A stretch of DNA of 64,000 bases, taken from assembly GCF_001664485.1 (NCBI RefSeq), contig NZ_CP013630.1, forward strand, positions 2,793,001 through 2,857,000, written 5' to 3'. The notes beneath the pieces were generated by a model. The model saw nothing but the letters and a program-made list of their open reading frames with translations. It searched no databases and was not told the DNA's origin. The stretch is from Rhizobium sp. N324. GTDB lineage: Bacteria > Pseudomonadota > Alphaproteobacteria > Rhizobiales > Rhizobiaceae. Numbering within the stretch: the first letter of the stretch is position 1; each line of letters begins with the position of its first letter. The translations under genes and the position numbers were made by a program. Positions 53,228-62,630 of this stretch are shown one piece after another.

Positions 53228-53300
53228 CATGCAGTTTTGCTTCGAGAGCCTCACTTGGGTGCTCCGAGGGGCTTAACAGGACAGGCCGCCGGAACAGGCG

Positions 53301-53801
53301 TCAGCCGTCACGCGCCCTCACCGCCCATGAGCCGGCATCGTGATCGGGGTGCTGGTTGTTGCTCTGCTTGATGGCCGCGGCCCAGTCGGCGCCGTTGGTT
53401 TCGGTCGCGCCGGTATTTTCGATGCTCGTGATCGTATCGAACCATGCCACCATGTTCTCGGTGCAGGTATTGGCATGCGGCGGGAAGAGGTTTGGGTCGT
53501 CGAGCGAGCCGATCATCAGGTTGGTGCGGCCATTTTCGAGGTGGTGGAAAAACAAGGGCGTGCCGCAATCGGCGCAGAAGCCGCGCTCGACAAGCTCCGA
53601 ACTCTTCCAGATGCCCGGCTTGCCGCGAGTCCAGGTGAGCACATCATCGGGCGCAGCGACGAGCGCGGCAAAGAGGTTGCCCGAGGCTTTCTGGCACATG
53701 CGGCAATGGCAGAGATGCGAATTGTCGAACATCGCGGTTGCGTGATAGCGCACGGCACCGCACTGGCAGCCGCCGCTCACCTCCATCTCGATGCGCTCCA
53801 T
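53301..53801 (-). CDS. GFA-family (glutathione-dependent formaldehyde-activating-like) protein
   Basis: 166 residues with the zinc-binding Cys pattern: GGCQCGAVRY, LCHCRMCQKASG and FCADCGTPLFF. These are the seven Cys of the Gfa/CENP-V fold. True formaldehyde:glutathione activity is not proven for most members. GAAGGAGAAG precedes ATG 53801. Confidence 0.88.
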   Translation of the reverse strand: MERIEMEVSGGCQCGAVRYHATAMFDNSHLCHCRMCQKASGNLFAALVAAPDDVLTWTRGKPGIWKSSELVERGFCADCGTPLFFHHLENGRTNLMIGSLDDPNLFPPHANTCTENMVAWFDTITSIENTGATETNGADWAAAIKQSNNQHPDHDAGSWAVRARDG

Positions 53802-53895
53802 TTTTCTTCTCCTTCAAGAGGCGGGTGGGCTTCATCTCTTTTAGGTTGTAGTTTTTTGATCGTCCAGCCTGGCCTCCCACGAGAGCCTCATTCTG

Positions 53896-55426
53896 AGAGC
53901 CTGTGAATGTTTGGTAGCGGAGGCGATTGGATTGTGATTCTGTTGGGTCGTTGATTTGCTTGGGGGATGATGGTGGGCGACGACCTGTTCGAAGGATTGC
54001 CGGTGCATGGAGCGCGGCGAAGTGCTCAGGTGGGACGCGGAGCGGCGCGCATGCGTGAGCCGGTGCGCGATCAGATCGAGTTGCGTGCCGTCGATATCGA
54101 CAGCTTGATCGGCCAGGATCATGCGGTGCGGGTCATTTGGAACTATGTCGAGGGACTGGATCTGAGCACGCTCGAAGATCGGATCAAGGCGCGTGAGCAC
54201 CGGCCAGGCCATCCACCGATTTCGCCACGGCTTTTGCTGGCGCTGTGGCTCTATGCCAGCAGCGACGGCGTCGGCAGCGCGCGGGCGCTGGAACGGCAGT
54301 GCGGGAGCCACGACGTCTATCGCTGGCTGTGCGGCGGTGTCTCGGTGAACTATCACACACTGTCGGATTTTCGGGTTGGTTGCGCCGATTTGCTCGACCG
54401 GCTGCTTGCCGAGCATCTGGCGGCGCTTGCCGGTGCCGGCCTCGTCACTCTCGATTGTCTGGCGCAGGATGGCGTGCGGGTCCGGGCAAGCGCGGGTGCG
54501 GCCTCGTTCGGCCGCAAAGCGACGCTTGATCGGCATCTTTCCATTGCCGAGGCGGTTGTGGATCAGCTCAAGCACGAGGTCGATGCGCGTTCGGATGCCA
54601 GCACTCGGCGCATCGAGGCGGCCAGGGAGCGGGCGGCGCGCGAGCGCGGCGAGCGGCTCAGAGCAGCCCAGGTCGCTCTTGACGAGATCGAGCGCCATCG
54701 CCAGGCGCGCGAAGAAAAGCGCGGCAATGGCAAAAAGCCGAAGGAGCCGCGCGCCTCCAGCACGGATGCACAGGCGCGGGTGATGAAGATGGCCGACGGC
54801 GGCTTCCGCCCGGGTTATAATGTGCAGGTTGCGAGCACGGCCGGTGAGCAGTTCGTGGTCGGGCTCGAGGTGACCAATGCCGGCTCCGATCGCGGCCTCA
54901 TGCGGCCGATGCTGGAGCGGTTGCGCGCGCTAAGCGGCCATCTGCCGCGGCGCTATCTCGCCGATGGCGGCTTTGGCAGCGCTGAAGATATCGAGTGGGC
55001 GCACGGCGAAGGGGTTGAGGTCTTTTGTCCGCCCACTCAGTCCAAGCACGGAACCGATCCCTTCTTGCCGCGCCGCGGCGACGGTCCGGGTGTGTCGGCC
55101 TGGCGGGCCCGCATGGCAAGCGAGGCGGGCAAGGCTCAGTACAAACCCCGATCGATCTGCGAATGCGTCCATGCCCGCTGGCGCAACTGGAATCTGCGAC
55201 AATTGACGGTGCGCGGCATCGAAAAGGTCCAGGCCGTCGTGCTCTGCTACGCACTCACCAACAATATCTTGCAAGGCCATCGGCTTGCCAAGGGCTGAGC
55301 CACTGTCACCACCCAGACACCAACACGCGACCATCCGAACGCAGCGCGCAATCGCCTGACGCTCGACTGCATCGGCCAGCCAAGATCGGCCAAAAACGCG
55401 CCGGATTCAAAAGCTTCACAAGCTCT
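53896..55426 (+). mobile_element. IS1182-type insertion sequence
   Basis: About 1.53 kb with one transposase gene. Imperfect terminal inverted repeats: left AGAGCCTGTGAATGTTT (53896-53912), right, read inward, AGAGCTTGTGAAGCTTT (55426-55410). No long target duplication is obvious; the few bases CTGA/TGAG at both edges belong to the palindromic target. The element looks complete. Confidence 0.82.
53967..55298 (+). CDS. IS1182-family transposase
   Basis: 443 residues, DDE-type. N-terminal domain with HPPISPRLLLALWLYASSDGVGSARALERQC and GVSVNYHTLSDFR typical of IS1182/IS5-like enzymes; catalytic Asp candidates in LDCLAQDGVRV and RRYLADGGFG, and the C-terminal ARWRNWNLRQLTVRGIEKVQAVVLCYALTNN carries the third acidic region. 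A charged coiled-coil-like insert (about 190-265) is usual in the family. Intact, so potentially active. Confidence 0.9.
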   Translation: MMVGDDLFEGLPVHGARRSAQVGRGAARMREPVRDQIELRAVDIDSLIGQDHAVRVIWNYVEGLDLSTLEDRIKAREHRPGHPPISPRLLLALWLYASSDGVGSARALERQCGSHDVYRWLCGGVSVNYHTLSDFRVGCADLLDRLLAEHLAALAGAGLVTLDCLAQDGVRVRASAGAASFGRKATLDRHLSIAEAVVDQLKHEVDARSDASTRRIEAARERAARERGERLRAAQVALDEIERHRQAREEKRGNGKKPKEPRASSTDAQARVMKMADGGFRPGYNVQVASTAGEQFVVGLEVTNAGSDRGLMRPMLERLRALSGHLPRRYLADGGFGSAEDIEWAHGEGVEVFCPPTQSKHGTDPFLPRRGDGPGVSAWRARMASEAGKAQYKPRSICECVHARWRNWNLRQLTVRGIEKVQAVVLCYALTNNILQGHRLAKG

Positions 55427-55644
55427 GAGGCGCCCCGCAGGGGCCTCGAGGACGAAGCGGGCGCGCTGGTGGTGGATGGTGGAGCCCGTTTGTGTTGAGT
55501 GCTGCGGCGATGGCGGGATCGGCGGTGACGACGGTTGGTGTGACGCGGGGGGGTGAGACGTGAGGCGGTGGCCGCCTCCATTGTCACTGCTTGATGACGG
55601 GAGGCTGGCGGCGATATCGGTCGGACTTATAAGCGCCGGCGCGC

Positions 55645-55840
55645 CGTGTGGCCCCCTCATCCGACCCTTCTGGCCACCTTCTCCCCGCTGGGAAGAAGAG
55701 AAGAGAATGCCGCTTCGCCATCGACCCAATTGGATGAAGTGCTTATGCGCGGGCGGGTTCGTTTGCCGGTTTCGGAGCGACTTGCTCCCTCTTCTCCCCA
55801 GCGGGGAGAAGGTGGCCCGAAGGGTCGGATGAGGGGGCTG
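55645..55840. repeat. Long imperfect inverted repeat (MITE-like)
   Basis: Left arm CCCCCTCATCCGACCCTTCTGG....CCTTCTCCCCGCTGGG (55648-55695), right arm CCCAGCGGGGAGAAGG....CGAAGGGTCGGATGAGGGGG (55797-55838), about 50 bp each and separated by ~100 bp. It occupies the gap between the IS and the GH42 gene. 55470-55644 shows nothing else. Confidence 0.8.
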
Positions 55841-55876
55841 CACGGCACAACTTACACCATCACTGTTCTATGCGCC

Positions 55877-58009
55877 TCACCCCTCCAACTCGACAATCGC
55901 ACAGCCGTACCCTTCAAGCTCCAACCTCCCCTTCACCGGCTTTTCCCCATCGAGCAGATCCCGCCCGGCCGGCACACCGCCGATTGTCGCGGGCTGGTCG
56001 GTATAGTTCTGCACGAAGAGCAGCAGCCGCTCCGCGTTCATCCGCATCGTCACCTCCACGCCCTCCGGCAGCCCACCGACCAGCGGCTCGATGCCGGCCT
56101 GGGGGAAGAGGCGTTCGGTGAGCGCTTCGGTCAGTTCAGGCGTGAGGTAGGTGCCGAGATAGACCACCTGCCCCTTGCCGACCTTACGGGAGGTAGCCAT
56201 CGCCTGGCCCTCGGCATAGCGGTTCGACCAGGCGGCGATCACTTCGACGTCGGGCTCGACGGTCAGGTTTTCGTAGAAATGGCCGCCGGTCAGTTCGCGG
56301 TTGCCGATCTTGAAGCGGCGCTGGCGGCGCTGGGATTCGGCCGGTTTGTTCGGCGGGATGACGAGGCCGCCCGAGCGCTCCATCACGTCGAACAGGCCGT
56401 TGGCGCCGGGCGCGGTCAGACGGCCGAACTCCTCGACGCGCACGCCGGTCAGCTTCGAAAGTGCTGCGCCCGGGGCGGTCTCGCGGATGACGTGGTTGTC
56501 TTCATTGCGGGTGCCCGTGCGGGCGCCGATGACGACGGTGCCGCCCGAGGCGGCGAAGGCTTCGAGCTTTGCCGTCCATTCGTCCTTCCACATCACCCAA
56601 TGGGGGACATAAAAGAGCTTCAGCTTCGAGAGATCGTCCTCGGGATGGATGAAGCCGCAGGCGATGCCGCGGTCATAGCAATATTGATGCATGAGGATCG
56701 CATCGTCCTGCGGGCTCGGCAGGCCGATCGGATAGGTCTTGTGGGCTTCCTGATTGTCGAAATCGGAGCCGGCAATGCCCACATCCATGCGCACATAGGT
56801 GCCGAGAATCCTGGGCTGCAGCGCGATCATCTCGGTCGCGAAGCGCTTGGCCTCCTCATAGCGGTGACGGCCGATATCGTCATGGTCGATGATGCCCATC
56901 CAGTAGATTTCGGCGCCGAAATGGGCAGGCCGCCAGCGGAAGAACATCAGGCCGTCAGCGCCATGCGCGACCGAGGAAAGCGCCATGCGGCGCAGTTCCC
57001 CCGGCTCCGGCGTCAGCGTGCAGAAGCCCGGCTGGCTGCCGAAGCCGGATTGCTGCTCGGGCACGATGTAATTGCCGGAGAAGCCGCGGCAGATATCGAG
57101 GTGCAGCGCCTGCACCTTGGCGTGGTTGCCGAGCCGCTGGAACTCGTCATAAAGCATCGGATAGATGTCGTAGCCGACGAAATCGAGATCCTTGCTGAAC
57201 TGGCCGCGGAAATCGATATCCCTCAAGCCGCCGAGATTGTGGAAGACGAACCAGGAAGGCTTCACCGCGCGCAAAATCTCCACCTGGTCGTGCTGGAAGC
57301 GGGCCGTCGAGAAGGCGAGGAAGCGGTGGTAATCCTGCAGGTGGCCGGGGCTCGGAAAGGTCGGGCCGAACTCGATCGGCAGCACCACCTGATCGAAGCT
57401 GTCATAGGCCGTCGCCCAGAAATCACCGCCCCAGGCGTGGTTGAGTTTGGCGATCTCGCCGTATTTATCGGCAAGGAAGGCCTGGAATTCGGTGAGCGTC
57501 GCCTGGGAAAAGCTCTCCGGCATGCTGGTGTTCAGCTCATTGTCGGTCTGCCAGCCGACGACGTGCGGATTGTCGCGGTAGTGCTCGGCCATCGCCCGGG
57601 TGATGCGCTTGCTGTGCTCGCGCAAGACCGGGCTTGCCGTATCGCAATGCTGGCGTGAGCCGTGGCTCATTGGCCGGCCCTTGCCGTCGACCCTTAGAAT
57701 TTCAGGGTGGGCTGCCGTCAGCGATCGCGGCGGTGTGGCCGTCGGCGTGCACATGATCGTATCGATGCCGTGGCGCCCGAGGATCGCTATGGCGCGGTCG
57801 AAGAGATCGAAATTGTAGGTGCCGAGCCTGGGTTCCAGAATGTGCCAGGCGAATTCGGCCATGCGCACGACATTGAAGCCGGCTTTCGCCATGCGCTCGG
57901 CATCGCGCTCCCAATAGCTTTCATCGACATGCTCGGGATAATGCGGCACGCCGACCAGGAAGCGGTCTGTTTTGACGGGGTTCCATACGGAGAGGGTCTT
58001 GTCGGACAC
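55877..58009 (-). CDS. Beta-galactosidase, glycoside hydrolase family 42
   Basis: 710 residues, retaining GH42 fold. Acid/base Glu158 in WQTDNELN and nucleophile Glu318 in YIVPEQQSG, with the typical N-terminal VPHYPEHVDESYWERDAERMAKAGFNVVRMAEFAW. The C-terminal trimerisation and beta domains are complete. No signal peptide, so it acts in the cytoplasm on imported galactosides. Last gene of the ABC operon, 18 bp after the ATPase gene stop. The context resembles rhizobial lac loci, though in Sinorhizobium the enzyme gene precedes the ATPase gene. Confidence 0.92.
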   Translation of the reverse strand: MSDKTLSVWNPVKTDRFLVGVPHYPEHVDESYWERDAERMAKAGFNVVRMAEFAWHILEPRLGTYNFDLFDRAIAILGRHGIDTIMCTPTATPPRSLTAAHPEILRVDGKGRPMSHGSRQHCDTASPVLREHSKRITRAMAEHYRDNPHVVGWQTDNELNTSMPESFSQATLTEFQAFLADKYGEIAKLNHAWGGDFWATAYDSFDQVVLPIEFGPTFPSPGHLQDYHRFLAFSTARFQHDQVEILRAVKPSWFVFHNLGGLRDIDFRGQFSKDLDFVGYDIYPMLYDEFQRLGNHAKVQALHLDICRGFSGNYIVPEQQSGFGSQPGFCTLTPEPGELRRMALSSVAHGADGLMFFRWRPAHFGAEIYWMGIIDHDDIGRHRYEEAKRFATEMIALQPRILGTYVRMDVGIAGSDFDNQEAHKTYPIGLPSPQDDAILMHQYCYDRGIACGFIHPEDDLSKLKLFYVPHWVMWKDEWTAKLEAFAASGGTVVIGARTGTRNEDNHVIRETAPGAALSKLTGVRVEEFGRLTAPGANGLFDVMERSGGLVIPPNKPAESQRRQRRFKIGNRELTGGHFYENLTVEPDVEVIAAWSNRYAEGQAMATSRKVGKGQVVYLGTYLTPELTEALTERLFPQAGIEPLVGGLPEGVEVTMRMNAERLLLFVQNYTDQPATIGGVPAGRDLLDGEKPVKGRLELEGYGCAIVELEG

Positions 58010-58027
58010 GGGCGTGGTCTTTCCTGA

Positions 58028-59173
58028 TTACTTGTCGAGGATGGTTTTGCGGGCGCTGATCGTGCGGCCGCCATCGGATGAAAAGAGATAGAGTTCGCGG
58101 GCATCGAGCTTCAGCGCCACCTTCTGCTCGGGGCCAAAGGGCGCGACGTAGCTGAGCTGCACGGTGATGTTGCCGGTGCCGCTTTCGGACGCGATGGTCT
58201 GGAGATTGCCGGCATCGACATAGAGAATGGTCTCGCGGCCGAGATGCTCGACGAGCCGCACGTCACCCTCGATCGCCGCGCCCTGCCCGCCGTCGGCGAC
58301 CATCGATATGTTCTCCGGGCGAACACCGAGCGCCAGCCCGGCGCCCTTGGAAAGCGCCGTCGGTTCCGCCAATTCCACCGTCACCGGCACGAGACCGGGC
58401 GCCGAGACGGTGATGTTGCGGCCGGATACCTCATCGACGCTGACGCCGAGGAAATTCATGCGGGGCGCGCCGAGGAAACCGGCGACGAAGAGATTGTCGG
58501 GGTTGCGGTAGAGCTCCAGCGGCGAACCGACCTGCTCGATGATCCCGTGGTTGAGGACGACGATGCGGCTGGCCATGGTCATCGCCTCCACCTGATCGTG
58601 GGTGACATAGACCATGGTGGCGCCGAGTTCGGCATGCAGGCTGCTCAATTCGACGCGCATCTGGGTTCTGAGCGCCGCATCGAGGTTCGACAGCGGCTCG
58701 TCGAACAGGAAGACCTCCGGCGAGCGGGTGATCGCCCGGCCGATCGCCACGCGCTGGCGCTGGCCGCCGGAGAGTTGCTTCGGCCGCTTGTCGAGCTGAT
58801 CGGTGATCCGGAGGATCTTGGCGGCGCGGGCCACCGCCGCCTCGATCTCGGCCTTCGGGCGCTTGGCCATCCTGAGGCCGAAGCCCATGTTCTCCGCCAC
58901 CGTCATATGCGGATAGAGCGCATAGGACTGGAAGACCATGGCGATGCCGCGATCGCCCGGCTCCTGGCTGCTGACGTCGCGGCCATTGATCAGGATCTGG
59001 CCCGACGAGATCGTCTCCAGGCCGGCGATCGACTTCAGAAGCGTGGACTTGCCGCAGCCCGACGGCCCGACCATGACGATGAACTCGCCTTGCGCCACGG
59101 AAAGGTCGATGCCGCGCAGCGCATGATAGGCGCCGTAGTTCTTGTTGATCTCACGAAGTTCGAGACTGGTCAT
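58028..59173 (-). CDS. Sugar ABC transporter ATPase (MsmK/UgpC type)
   Basis: 381 residues. Walker A GPSGCGKST, signature LSGGQRQRV, Walker B VFLFDEPLSNLD, then a C-terminal TOBE/OB regulatory domain as in MalK. Energises uptake for the operon. ATG 59173 has GAGGGCCAGGGC upstream; an ATG at 59215 overlapping the permease stop (ATGA) would add 14 residues and could also be used. Confidence 0.9.
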   Translation of the reverse strand: MTSLELREINKNYGAYHALRGIDLSVAQGEFIVMVGPSGCGKSTLLKSIAGLETISSGQILINGRDVSSQEPGDRGIAMVFQSYALYPHMTVAENMGFGLRMAKRPKAEIEAAVARAAKILRITDQLDKRPKQLSGGQRQRVAIGRAITRSPEVFLFDEPLSNLDAALRTQMRVELSSLHAELGATMVYVTHDQVEAMTMASRIVVLNHGIIEQVGSPLELYRNPDNLFVAGFLGAPRMNFLGVSVDEVSGRNITVSAPGLVPVTVELAEPTALSKGAGLALGVRPENISMVADGGQGAAIEGDVRLVEHLGRETILYVDAGNLQTIASESGTGNITVQLSYVAPFGPEQKVALKLDARELYLFSSDGGRTISARKTILDK

Positions 59174-59211
59174 GCCCTGGCCCTCTCTGGTTGAAACGAA
59201 AGACGCAGCAC

Positions 59212-60063
59212 TCATCCCTTCACCGCTCCCATGGTGAGGCCGGCGATGAAGTGCCGCTGCATCAGGAAGAACATCACCACCGGCGGCACGGCGACGACGA
59301 TCGTGCCCGCGGAAATCAGATTCCAGGCGGAGACCCATTCGCCGCGCAGATTGGCAAGGCCGGCCGTCACCGGCTTGACGCTGTCGCTGACGGTCAGCAC
59401 CACGGCCCAGAAATAGTCGTTCCAGATGAAGGTGAAGATCAGGATGGCAAGGGCGGCGAGCGCCGGCCGCACCAGCGGGATCGCCACATGCACCAGCGTC
59501 TGGAAAGGCGAGGCGCCTTCGGCGCGGGCCGCCTGGAACAGTTCGTCCGGAAGGGCGGCGATGAAATTGCGCATAAACAGCGTCGCAAAGCCAGTCTGGA
59601 AGGCGACGTGGAAGATGATCAGCGCCGCGGTGGTGTCGATCAGGTCGAGCCGCACCATCAGATCGCGCACCGGGATCATCATGATCTGATGCGGCAGGAA
59701 ATTGCCGCCGACGAAGAGCGCAAAGATCAGCATATTGCCGCGGAAGCGGTAGCGCGACAGCACGTAGCCGGCGAGCGTCGACAGCGCCAGCACGCCGATC
59801 ACCGCGGGAATGGTGATGATCAGGCTGTTGAGGAAATAGCGCGCCATCGGCGTCTGGGTGAAAACGGCGGTGTAATTGTCGATCACGCCGATGCCGGTCG
59901 GCCAGCCCCACAGATTGCCGCCCATGACATCCTCGGTCGAGCGGAAGGAGGTGAGGATGATGGCAAACAGCGGGCAGAGCCAGAGCAGCAGCACGATGAC
60001 GACGGCGAACACATAGAGGCGGCGCTGCCAGACGGCGGTCTCGGGAATGGGACGAGGATACAT
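59212..60063 (-). CDS. Sugar ABC transporter permease, MalG type
   Basis: 283 residues, six membrane segments, EAA loop (QAARAEGASPFQTLVHVAIPLVRPAL). Start at ATG 60063 overlaps the previous permease stop by one base (TGATG); the longer frame upstream is a shadow. Second membrane subunit of the importer. Confidence 0.9.
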   Translation of the reverse strand: MYPRPIPETAVWQRRLYVFAVVIVLLLWLCPLFAIILTSFRSTEDVMGGNLWGWPTGIGVIDNYTAVFTQTPMARYFLNSLIITIPAVIGVLALSTLAGYVLSRYRFRGNMLIFALFVGGNFLPHQIMMIPVRDLMVRLDLIDTTAALIIFHVAFQTGFATLFMRNFIAALPDELFQAARAEGASPFQTLVHVAIPLVRPALAALAILIFTFIWNDYFWAVVLTVSDSVKPVTAGLANLRGEWVSAWNLISAGTIVVAVPPVVMFFLMQRHFIAGLTMGAVKG

Positions 60064-60947
60064 CAGCCTCCCCTCTCTTCGGTGCGGATGATGCGGGAGA
60101 GATACCAGACGATGAAGACGGCCATGATCACGAACAGCACCGAGGCGATCGCCGCGCCGTAGCCGAAGCGGTAGGAGAAGATCGACTGCTCGAACATCTG
60201 GTAGGCGAGGACCGAGGACGAGCCGAACGGCCCGCCCGAGGTCATCACCGACACCATGTCGAAGGAGCGGAGCGCGCCTACGACGGTGACGGCAATGGCG
60301 ATGAAGGTCACCTGGGTCAGCTGCGGCAGCACGATGTGCCACAGCATGTTCCAGCCCCTCGCCCCGTCGACCCGGCCGGCGCCGATCAGCTCTTCGCTCA
60401 GATTGTTGAGGCCGGCGAGATAAAGCACCATGCAGAAGGTGACCTGCGGCCAAAGTGCTGCGATGACGATGGCGAAGGTGACGAAATGCTCATCGGACAG
60501 TACCGCTGGCGCCACCGCCCCGAAGGCTTTGAAGATCAGCGCCAGCAACCCGAATTCCGGCGTATAGACCCAAGTGAAGACGACGCCGACGGTGACCGAC
60601 GCCAGCACCAGCGGGATGAAGAACAGCGACTTCAGGAAACGCATGCCGCGGATTTTCTGGTTGACCAAGAGCGCGATGGCGAGCCCGATCGGCGGCGCCG
60701 CCATGAACATGACGAGCCAGATCAGATTGTTCTTCAGCGACACATAGAATTGCGGATCGTTGTAGAGCTCGACGTAATTGCCGAGCCCGATCCAGACCAT
60801 CTCGCCGAAACCGTCCCATTCGTGAAAGCTGATCCACACGCTCCGCACCGCCGACAAGAGGATGACGGTGAAGAACAGCACGATCGCCGGCGCGATAAGC
60901 AAAGTCGGGGTAAGCCACCAACGCTGGCGGCGCCATAATGTCTGCAT
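60063..60947 (-). CDS. Sugar ABC transporter permease, MalF type
   Basis: 294 residues, six membrane segments, EAA loop (LIGAGRVDGARGWNMLWHIVLPQLTQ). ATG 60947 starts MQTLWRRQRWWLTPTLL; the open frame extends 36 codons into the intergenic repeat and is not credible. First membrane subunit, separated from the binding-protein gene by a 200-bp repeat region. Confidence 0.9.
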   Translation of the reverse strand: MQTLWRRQRWWLTPTLLIAPAIVLFFTVILLSAVRSVWISFHEWDGFGEMVWIGLGNYVELYNDPQFYVSLKNNLIWLVMFMAAPPIGLAIALLVNQKIRGMRFLKSLFFIPLVLASVTVGVVFTWVYTPEFGLLALIFKAFGAVAPAVLSDEHFVTFAIVIAALWPQVTFCMVLYLAGLNNLSEELIGAGRVDGARGWNMLWHIVLPQLTQVTFIAIAVTVVGALRSFDMVSVMTSGGPFGSSSVLAYQMFEQSIFSYRFGYGAAIASVLFVIMAVFIVWYLSRIIRTEERGG

Positions 60948-60994
60948 CTTGAGAACCTTGTTTAAGGATAGAAGCGAGCGGCCCTCGTGGGGCT

Positions 60995-61135
60995 GCCCCT
61001 CATCAGGCTGCCGCCACCTTCTCCCCGTAAACGGGGCGAAGGAGATATGCCGCAACCTCTCCGTCCCTCGCCAACGTCTCGCGGGGCACGTCCCCTCTCC
61101 CCGTTTTTACGGGGAGAGGGTTAGGGTGAGGGGCA
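60995..61135. repeat. Inverted-repeat element between binding-protein and permease genes
   Basis: Contains CCCCTCATCAGGCTGCCGCC, CTTCTCCCCGTAAACGGGG and the inverted CCCCGTTTTTACGGGGAGAG..TTAGGGTGAGGGGC. Two stable hairpins sit between cotranscribed genes, where they could protect or attenuate the transcript so that binding protein is made in excess. Confidence 0.75.
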
Positions 61136-61156
61136 AACGACAGATACGGCGCAGCC

Positions 61157-62431
61157 TCAGATCTTGTAGATCCGCTTCCGCGTCCCCTCGAGGCGCGTGA
61201 GGATCGCCTTGCGCCGGTCGGGCTTGGCCATGAACTCCTGGAAGCCGACGAGGCCGGCCTGCGCCATATCCGGGTCGCTGTCGCGGTCGTAATATTGCGA
61301 CGTGCCCTGCACCGTTTTCATCGTTTCCACGGCGACGTTGACGAGGTCGTCCTTGCTCGGCGGCAGGTCGTTGCGCGGCGGCACGTTGCCGCCGGGCTCC
61401 AGATAGGCGGCCAGGTTTTCCGGCCTGTAGAAATAGGCGAGGAAGTCGCGCGCGCCCTGCTTGTTCTTGGCCTTGGCGGGAATGTGGATCGAATTGACCG
61501 AGAATTCCTCGAAATGGCCGACCTTGGCGTCGAGCACCGGGAAGGTCGCGTAAGCAAGCTGCGGCAGATCCTCGGCAGTGAAAGCCGAGCGCAGGAAGGC
61601 GCCGAGGTTCATCATGCCGGCCTTCTTCTGCGCCAGCAGGGCCGCCGCCTCCTGCCAGCCGAAGGATGTGTGGTTCGGGGTGAAGAAGCCCTTTGATATC
61701 ATTGCTTCCCACTGGTCGAAGACAGGGGTCAACGATGGGTCGAGGTAGCTCATCTCGCCGTTCATCAGCGCCATGTGCTTGTCGAGACCGCTGATGCGCA
61801 GGTTCATCTGGTCGAACCAGCCGGCCGCCGGCCAAAGCTCCTTGGTGCCCATCGCCACCGGCGTGATGCCGGCCACCTTGCATTTTTCGCCATAGGCCAT
61901 GAACTCTTCGGCCGTCGTCGGCACGGTCAGCCCATGCTCGGCAAACACGTCCTTGCGGTAGAACATGCCCCAGAGCGTGCCGCCTGTCGGCAGGCCATAT
62001 TGCTTGCCATTGTCAGTGACGGCATTTGCCGTCGCACCGAGCACGTCCTTGTACTTTTCCTTTTCGAAGAGATCGGAAATATCGTCGAACAGGCCGCGCT
62101 TGACGAAGGCGCGCATGCGGTTGCCGGAAAACCAGGAGCAGACATCGGGGGCGCCGGCGACGAGATAGTTGCGGATCGCCGTCTTATGGGCCTCGTGATC
62201 CATATTGTTGATGACGACCTTGACGCCGGCTTCCTTGCTGAAGCCCGCAGCGATCGCCCTGAGCGCGTCGAGCGCGGCACCATTGTTTTCATCGGAGATC
62301 ATCGTGACCTCCTGCGCCTGCGCGATCGCCGGGATCGGGAAGCTGCCGGTGACGGCCGCGGCGGAGACCAGGCCCGCGCCCTTCAGGAAGCGTCTGCGGG
62401 TGGTCGACGGAAATTGCTTCAAAAATGCCAT
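61157..62431 (-). CDS. Periplasmic sugar-binding protein (ABC, family 1), Tat signal
   Basis: 424 residues. N-terminal twin-arginine signal (STTRRRFLKGAGLVSAAAVTG) so the folded protein may be exported by Tat. The mature part is a MalE-like oligosaccharide-binding fold (GLPTGGTLWGMFYRKDVFAEHGL, NLAAYLEPGGNVPPRNDLP). Start at ATG 62431 with GGGAGG upstream. First gene of the galactoside importer operon, divergent from the ROK regulator. Confidence 0.9.
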   Translation of the reverse strand: MAFLKQFPSTTRRRFLKGAGLVSAAAVTGSFPIPAIAQAQEVTMISDENNGAALDALRAIAAGFSKEAGVKVVINNMDHEAHKTAIRNYLVAGAPDVCSWFSGNRMRAFVKRGLFDDISDLFEKEKYKDVLGATANAVTDNGKQYGLPTGGTLWGMFYRKDVFAEHGLTVPTTAEEFMAYGEKCKVAGITPVAMGTKELWPAAGWFDQMNLRISGLDKHMALMNGEMSYLDPSLTPVFDQWEAMISKGFFTPNHTSFGWQEAAALLAQKKAGMMNLGAFLRSAFTAEDLPQLAYATFPVLDAKVGHFEEFSVNSIHIPAKAKNKQGARDFLAYFYRPENLAAYLEPGGNVPPRNDLPPSKDDLVNVAVETMKTVQGTSQYYDRDSDPDMAQAGLVGFQEFMAKPDRRKAILTRLEGTRKRIYKI

Positions 62432-62603
62432 TGAATTCCTCCCAGTTGATCGATCAAAACCGCCCGGCCCAAGCCGCCCCCTCCTTGGAACGCGCTCGAT
62501 CAGGCATCGACGCCGATCCCTCCATGATCCCAAGCGTATAATCGGCCCGGCCTCGGTTGATCAGCGGCCGAACTTATGCATAGATTATTCCAGCCCGCAA
62601 TAA

Positions 62604-62620
62604 TTAATTTACAAAATTAA
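62604..62620. promoter_or_regulatory. ROK-type operator candidate
   Basis: Perfect inverted repeat TTAATTT-ACA-AAATTAA, 10 bp before the start of the ROK gene and in the 200-bp divergent promoter region shared with the transporter operon. AT-rich palindromes of this kind are typical NagC/XylR-ROK sites, so it could autoregulate and repress the operon. Confidence 0.65.
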
Positions 62621-62630
62621 GGAATGTATC

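Larger units (their letters stand above)
53872..55469. repeat. Palindromic intergenic repeat interrupted by the IS
   Basis: The bases just left of the IS (GAGAGCCTCATTCTG, ending 53895) and just right (GAGGCGCCCCGCAGG, from 55427) join into the repeat CCTCATTCTGAGG..CCCGCAGGGGCCTCGAGGACGAAG, which matches the elements at 16.8 and 17.7 kb. The insertion thus split one repeat. Confidence 0.8.

Noticed and set aside
55646..57658. 670-codon open frame on the forward strand
   Set aside because: Antisense to the GH42 gene and partly within an inverted repeat; composition is not protein-like.
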